Source: Chloroflexota bacterium
GTDB taxonomy: Bacteria > Chloroflexota > Limnocylindria > Limnocylindrales > CSP1-4
DNA length: 9,770 bases
Direction of reading: 5' to 3'
Assembly: GCA_013813905.1 (NCBI GenBank)
Contig: JACCQX010000157.1
Location: 1 to 9,770, forward strand
The number at the start of each line of letters is the position of its first letter. Position 1 is the stretch's first letter. A model generated the notes under the pieces. The model ran no database searches, was not told the origin of the DNA, and saw nothing but the letters and a program-made list of their open reading frames with translations. Shown piece by piece: positions 7,152 through 9,770 of this stretch. A program made the translations under genes and the position numbers.

Positions 7152-7204
7152 CTGCCGAGGCGACGGAACGCTGTGCCCTGGACATCGCGGTCGCCTTTCG
7201 GCAG
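7152..7204. promoter_or_regulatory. Long imperfect inverted repeat upstream of lysA and the ChaB gene
   Basis: CTGCCGAGGCGAC (7152-7164) pairs fully with GTCGCCTTTCGGCAG (7190-7204) except for two bulged T residues, giving a 13-bp stem around a 25-base centre. It lies in the 153-base gap (7090-7242) between the divergent ChaB-domain gene and lysA. If lysA starts transcription next to its ATG, the repeat covers about -90 to -38, suiting an operator. If transcription starts further upstream, it would be a leader hairpin. No known lysine-riboswitch landmarks are recognised. Confidence 0.35.
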
Positions 7205-7230
7205 GCGGCTCCTTGCAGACCCGCACCCCC

Positions 7231-7236
7231 TACGCT
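7231..7236 (+). promoter_or_regulatory. Candidate -10 box (TACGCT) for a leaderless lysA transcript
   Basis: TACGCT matches TAnnnT and ends 6 bases before the ATG at 7243. The bases between and upstream contain no Shine-Dalgarno sequence, so transcription may begin at the start codon. No well-spaced -35 box is evident: TTGCAG at 7213-7218 leaves only 12 bases. Confidence 0.45.
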
Positions 7237-7242
7237 TGCCCG

Positions 7243-8520
7243 ATGCAAGCGCTGACCCGTGAAGCGATGCGTCAGGCGACGCGCCGGTACGGAACACCAC
7301 TCTACCTCTACGACCTGGCGCGTCTGGAGGCCGACGCCCAGGCCATCCGCGATGCGTTCCCGGATCCCTGGCTACGCCTCTACGCGCTCAAGGCCAACGG
7401 GCTGCCGGGGCTCCTGGAACGGTTGACCGGGAACGGATTCGGGGCTAGCGCCGTGTCCGGAGGCGAGCTCCTGCTGGCGCGCCGCGCGGGATTCCCCACG
7501 GCACTGACCGCGCTCGAGGGGGTCGGCAAGAGCACCAACGACCTGGGCACAGCGGTGGCAGGAGTTAGGGCTGGCAGCCCACTGCTATGGGTGAGCCTGG
7601 AGTCGGCCGAGGAGGCGGCGGTGCTGGCCCGCTTGATGGAGGCCGCTGGACGGCGCGAGGGACGGCGAAGCGATCGAGATGAGCCACGGCTGGACGTGCT
7701 GGTGCGCCTCAACCCACAGGTTCGTCCCGAGACCCATCTCGGACTTGCGGTCGGCGCGGCCGATTCCAAGTTCGGAGTGCTGACCGAGGAGCTCCCAGAG
7801 GTGATCGAGGCGGGCGGCGGCGTGTCAGGGCCGCTGCGCTGGCGAGGGCTCCACGTCCACGTCGGCTCGCAGCTCGGCGCGGTCGACGCGTGGCGCGCGG
7901 CCGTGCGCGTGGGGCTGCGCGTGCTGGGACTGCAACGCGCGTCGCTACCGGACTTCGATACGCTCGACTGCGGCTCTGGCTTCCCGGTCGATCATGGGCT
8001 GGCCGGCTCCGTCCCGAGCGCCCGGCTGTTCGCCGCGGCCGTCCACCAGGAGCTGAACGAGCTTCCGGAGGATGTCCGACCCAGGCGGCTGGCGATCGAG
8101 CCGGGCCGGGCGGTCGTGGCTGGCGCCGGCTGGCTCGTGGCGTCCGTGCTCCACGTACGTTCGCGCGAGAGGCCGATCGTGGTGCTGGACGCAGGCATGA
8201 CGGAGCTCATCCGACCGGCGCTGTATGGAGCCGAGCACCCGCTCCTTGCGCTGACGTCGATGGGGCGCGCGGTCGAGCCGGCGTCCGGGGTCGGCCAGCC
8301 AGCGGTCATGGTCCGCGTCGATGGGCCTGTCTGTGAGTCCACGGACCGTCTGGGAGAGGCGGCTCTGCCACCGCTGCGGCGCGACGACCTCGTGGCCATC
8401 GGGGTGGCGGGGGCATACGCCTCGTCGATGGCCTCGACATACAACGGCCGGCCGCGACCGCCGGAGATAGCCTGGGACGGCGTGAGGCTGGCCCTGCTGC
8501 GTCGGCGGGGACGCATCTGA
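7243..8520 (+). CDS. lysA: Diaminopimelate decarboxylase
   Basis: A PLP-dependent fold type III decarboxylase that converts meso-diaminopimelate to L-lysine, the last step of lysine synthesis in the cytoplasm. The 425-residue length is usual. YALKAN carries the PLP-binding Lys50. Then come HVHVGSQ (204-210), the Gly-rich phosphate loop DCGSGFPVDH (242-251), EPGR (286-289), DAGMTELIRPALYG (316-329), GPVCESTD (361-368) with active-site Cys364 and Glu365, and GAYASSMASTYNGRP (390-404) with Tyr392. The Cys-Glu-Ser/Thr-Asp block and the IRPALYG segment favour LysA over ornithine or arginine decarboxylases. ATG 7243 is preferred over an in-frame TTG at 7213: it leaves the usual short N-terminus before YGTPLYLYD and has a -10-like box just upstream. 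It is divergent from the ChaB gene and 60 bases ahead of the methyltransferase/MTHFR gene on the same strand. Confidence 0.93.
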   Translation: MQALTREAMRQATRRYGTPLYLYDLARLEADAQAIRDAFPDPWLRLYALKANGLPGLLERLTGNGFGASAVSGGELLLARRAGFPTALTALEGVGKSTNDLGTAVAGVRAGSPLLWVSLESAEEAAVLARLMEAAGRREGRRSDRDEPRLDVLVRLNPQVRPETHLGLAVGAADSKFGVLTEELPEVIEAGGGVSGPLRWRGLHVHVGSQLGAVDAWRAAVRVGLRVLGLQRASLPDFDTLDCGSGFPVDHGLAGSVPSARLFAAAVHQELNELPEDVRPRRLAIEPGRAVVAGAGWLVASVLHVRSRERPIVVLDAGMTELIRPALYGAEHPLLALTSMGRAVEPASGVGQPAVMVRVDGPVCESTDRLGEAALPPLRRDDLVAIGVAGAYASSMASTYNGRPRPPEIAWDGVRLALLRRRGRI

Positions 8521-8529
8521 TCCCCGTGG

Positions 8530-8551
8530 ATCGGTCGCCGCCGGCGCCGAT
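8530..8551 (+). terminator. Stem-loop after lysA
   Basis: ATCGG (8530-8534), a bulged T, CGCC (8536-8539), loop GCC, GGCG (8543-8546) and CCGAT (8547-8551) form a 9-bp GC-rich stem with one bulge, starting 10 bases after the lysA stop. No T-run follows, so it may be an atypical terminator, an RNA 3'-end stabiliser or a chance structure. The next gene has its own promoter-like box 18 bases further on. Confidence 0.35.
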
Positions 8552-8568
8552 GCGCAGGTCTTCGCTTG

Positions 8569-8574
8569 TACCCT
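8569..8574 (+). promoter_or_regulatory. Candidate -10 box (TACCCT) for a leaderless methyltransferase/MTHFR transcript
   Basis: TACCCT fits TAnnnT and ends exactly 6 bases before the ATG at 8581, the same spacing as upstream of lysA. There is no Shine-Dalgarno sequence in the 6-base gap. No clear -35 hexamer was found. Confidence 0.45.
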
Positions 8575-8580
8575 GTGGCC

Positions 8581-9770
8581 ATGCGTGACAAGGACTCACA
8601 CGCCCGCCGCGCCTTCGCTGAGCGTCTGGCCAAGCGGCCGATGCTCTTCGACGGGGCCATGGGCACCCTGCTCTTCAGCCGCGGGGTGCCGCAGCGCAGC
8701 TCGCTCGACGAGCTGGTCCTGACGCGCCCCGACCTCATCGGCGCCATCCACCGCGAAGCCATCGCCGCCGGCGCGGACGCCGTCGAGACCGATTCGTTCG
8801 GTGCCAACCGCTTCCGCCTGGAGCCGTTCGGGTTGGCCGGCCAGGTGACCCGCCTCAATCGCCGTGCGGCTCAGCTCGCTCGTGAGGCGCGCGACGTGTC
8901 CGGTCGCGATGTCCTGGTGGGCGGCAGCATCGGGCCGCTGGGACACGCTGTGCGTGGGCCGGAACGCGCTTCGGAGACGGCGATCCGCGGCGCCTTCCGC
9001 GAACAGATCGAGGGCCTGCTGGAGGGCGGCGCCGACCTGCTCATCTTCGAGACCTTCAGCGACCTGGAGGAGCTCCTGGCCGGCATCGCCGAGGCACGCG
9101 CCCTGGGCGACCTGCCCATCGTGGCGCAGATGACCTTCGGTGAGGATTTGGTGGCCATGGACGGCACCAGCCCGCAGACCGCCGCCACCGCGCTGGCCAC
9201 GGCCGGGGTCGATGCCGTGGGCGTGAACTGCGGCGTGGGGCCGCTGGTCTGCCTGGACGCGCTGGACCAGATGGGCCTGCCCTCGGCCGGACTAGCACGC
9301 TCCATCATGCCCAACGCCGGGTTGCCGCAGCGCGTGGAGGGCCAGTTCGTCTACGCCGCGGGGCCGGCCTACTTCGGCGACGCGGTGACCCGCTTCCTGG
9401 CCGCCGGCGGTCGCATCATCGGCGGCTGCTGCGGCACCACGCCGGAGCACGTGGCGGCCATGCGCCAGGCGCTCGGTCGTGCCCTGGCCCGCGAACAGGG
9501 AACCGCCGCGGCCACTTCCGAGCCGCTGGGCACCGGCGCTGCCCCGCGCGCCACCATCGCCGAGCGGAGCGGGGGCTCTGCACAGGAGCCGCCCCCGCCC
9601 ACGGCCCTGGCCCGGGCTCTTGACGAGGGGCGCTTCGTGGTCAGCGTGGAGATCGACCCACCCCGTTCGGTTCGCATCGAGCGCACCATCGAGGCCGCTC
9701 GTCTGCTCCAGGAGGCAGGCGCCGACCTGGTCAACATCAGCGACAGCGCCATGGCCCGCGTGCGCATGGG
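8581..9770 (+). CDS. Bifunctional homocysteine S-methyltransferase / methylenetetrahydrofolate reductase (3' end outside window)
   Basis: The open frame runs from ATG 8581 to the right edge (396 full codons, no stop), so the gene is truncated. Residues 18-300 form a homocysteine S-methyltransferase domain: KRPMLFDGAMGT (18-29), ADAVETDSFGANR (65-77), GVNCG (214-218) and GGCCGTTPEH (281-290). Cys217, Cys283 and Cys284 are the expected zinc ligands that bind homocysteine. A Pro/Ala/Gly-rich linker (about 301-345) joins this to the first strand and helix of a methylenetetrahydrofolate reductase domain, which starts at FVVSVEIDPPRS (352-363). The order matches the known HMT-MTHFR fusion (B. subtilis YitJ type), which couples 5,10-methylene-THF reduction to methionine formation. 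The FAD-binding core and C-terminus are beyond the window. No cobalamin domain is seen in this part. It lies 60 bases downstream of lysA. Confidence 0.92.
   Translation, partial: MRDKDSHARRAFAERLAKRPMLFDGAMGTLLFSRGVPQRSSLDELVLTRPDLIGAIHREAIAAGADAVETDSFGANRFRLEPFGLAGQVTRLNRRAAQLAREARDVSGRDVLVGGSIGPLGHAVRGPERASETAIRGAFREQIEGLLEGGADLLIFETFSDLEELLAGIAEARALGDLPIVAQMTFGEDLVAMDGTSPQTAATALATAGVDAVGVNCGVGPLVCLDALDQMGLPSAGLARSIMPNAGLPQRVEGQFVYAAGPAYFGDAVTRFLAAGGRIIGGCCGTTPEHVAAMRQALGRALAREQGTAAATSEPLGTGAAPRATIAERSGGSAQEPPPPTALARALDEGRFVVSVEIDPPRSVRIERTIEAARLLQEAGADLVNISDSAMARVRM

Noticed and set aside
7213..7242. TTG start for lysA giving ten more residues
   Set aside because: No ribosome binding site precedes it, and it would place the -10-like box inside the coding sequence; ATG 7243 fits the family N-terminus.
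7090..7248. N-terminal extension of the ChaB-domain protein by up to 53 residues
   Set aside because: GGAGG sits directly before the ATG at 7089, the ChaB domain begins there, and the extension would run into the lysA promoter region and start codon.
7992..8858. 288-residue minus-strand open frame opposite lysA and the methyltransferase
   Set aside because: Antisense to two strongly supported enzymes; low-complexity Ser/Arg/Pro translation.

Overview
The window is GC-rich, densely coded bacterial chromosome carrying nine genes: seven complete and one cut at each edge (a GH57 enzyme on the left, a methionine-cycle enzyme on the right). I see no tRNA, rRNA, insertion sequence, CRISPR array or phage structural gene. 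The gene content (GH57 glucanotransferase, DUF885 metallo-hydrolase, small sulfotransferases, a ChaB/Rho-N-like fusion, a homocysteine methyltransferase/MTHFR fusion), the strong G/C third-position bias and promoter-like TAnnnT motifs 6-8 bases before several ATG codons would suit a high-GC Chloroflexota lineage (Limnocylindria-like) or possibly an actinobacterium. This taxonomic guess is low confidence and rests on general knowledge, not on a marker gene.

Layout. 1-1983 (+): C-terminal part of a GH57 4-alpha-glucanotransferase/alpha-amylase. Its 3' end overlaps, tail to tail, a GNAT acetyltransferase at 1920-2774 (-). The GNAT gene is divergent from a small sulfotransferase at 2900-3577 (+). 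That gene converges on a paralogous sulfotransferase at 3608-4291 (-), which lies 3 bases downstream of a DUF885 metallo-hydrolase at 4295-6121 (-), so these two look like an operon. 6272-6676 (+) encodes a four-helix membrane protein of the phage holin 4_2 (YvlD-like) family. 6706-7089 (-) encodes a ChaB-domain protein with a Rho-N-like tail. 7243-8520 (+) is lysA (diaminopimelate decarboxylase). 8581 to the right edge (+) is a homocysteine S-methyltransferase fused to methylenetetrahydrofolate reductase.

How the genes relate. lysA and the methyltransferase/MTHFR serve the lysine and methionine branches of the aspartate amino-acid family and sit head to tail 60 bases apart. The GH57 enzyme implies storage alpha-glucan metabolism. 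The two sulfotransferases plus DUF885 form the least ordinary cluster: a diverged inverted gene pair, one member of which is tied to a metallo-hydrolase. Each divergent promoter region (2817-2899, 6122-6271, 7090-7242) contains an imperfect inverted repeat that could be an operator. No intergenic stretch exceeds 300 bases. I found no clearly new multi-gene system; the sulfotransferase/DUF885 cluster and the leaderless-promoter pattern are the best leads.
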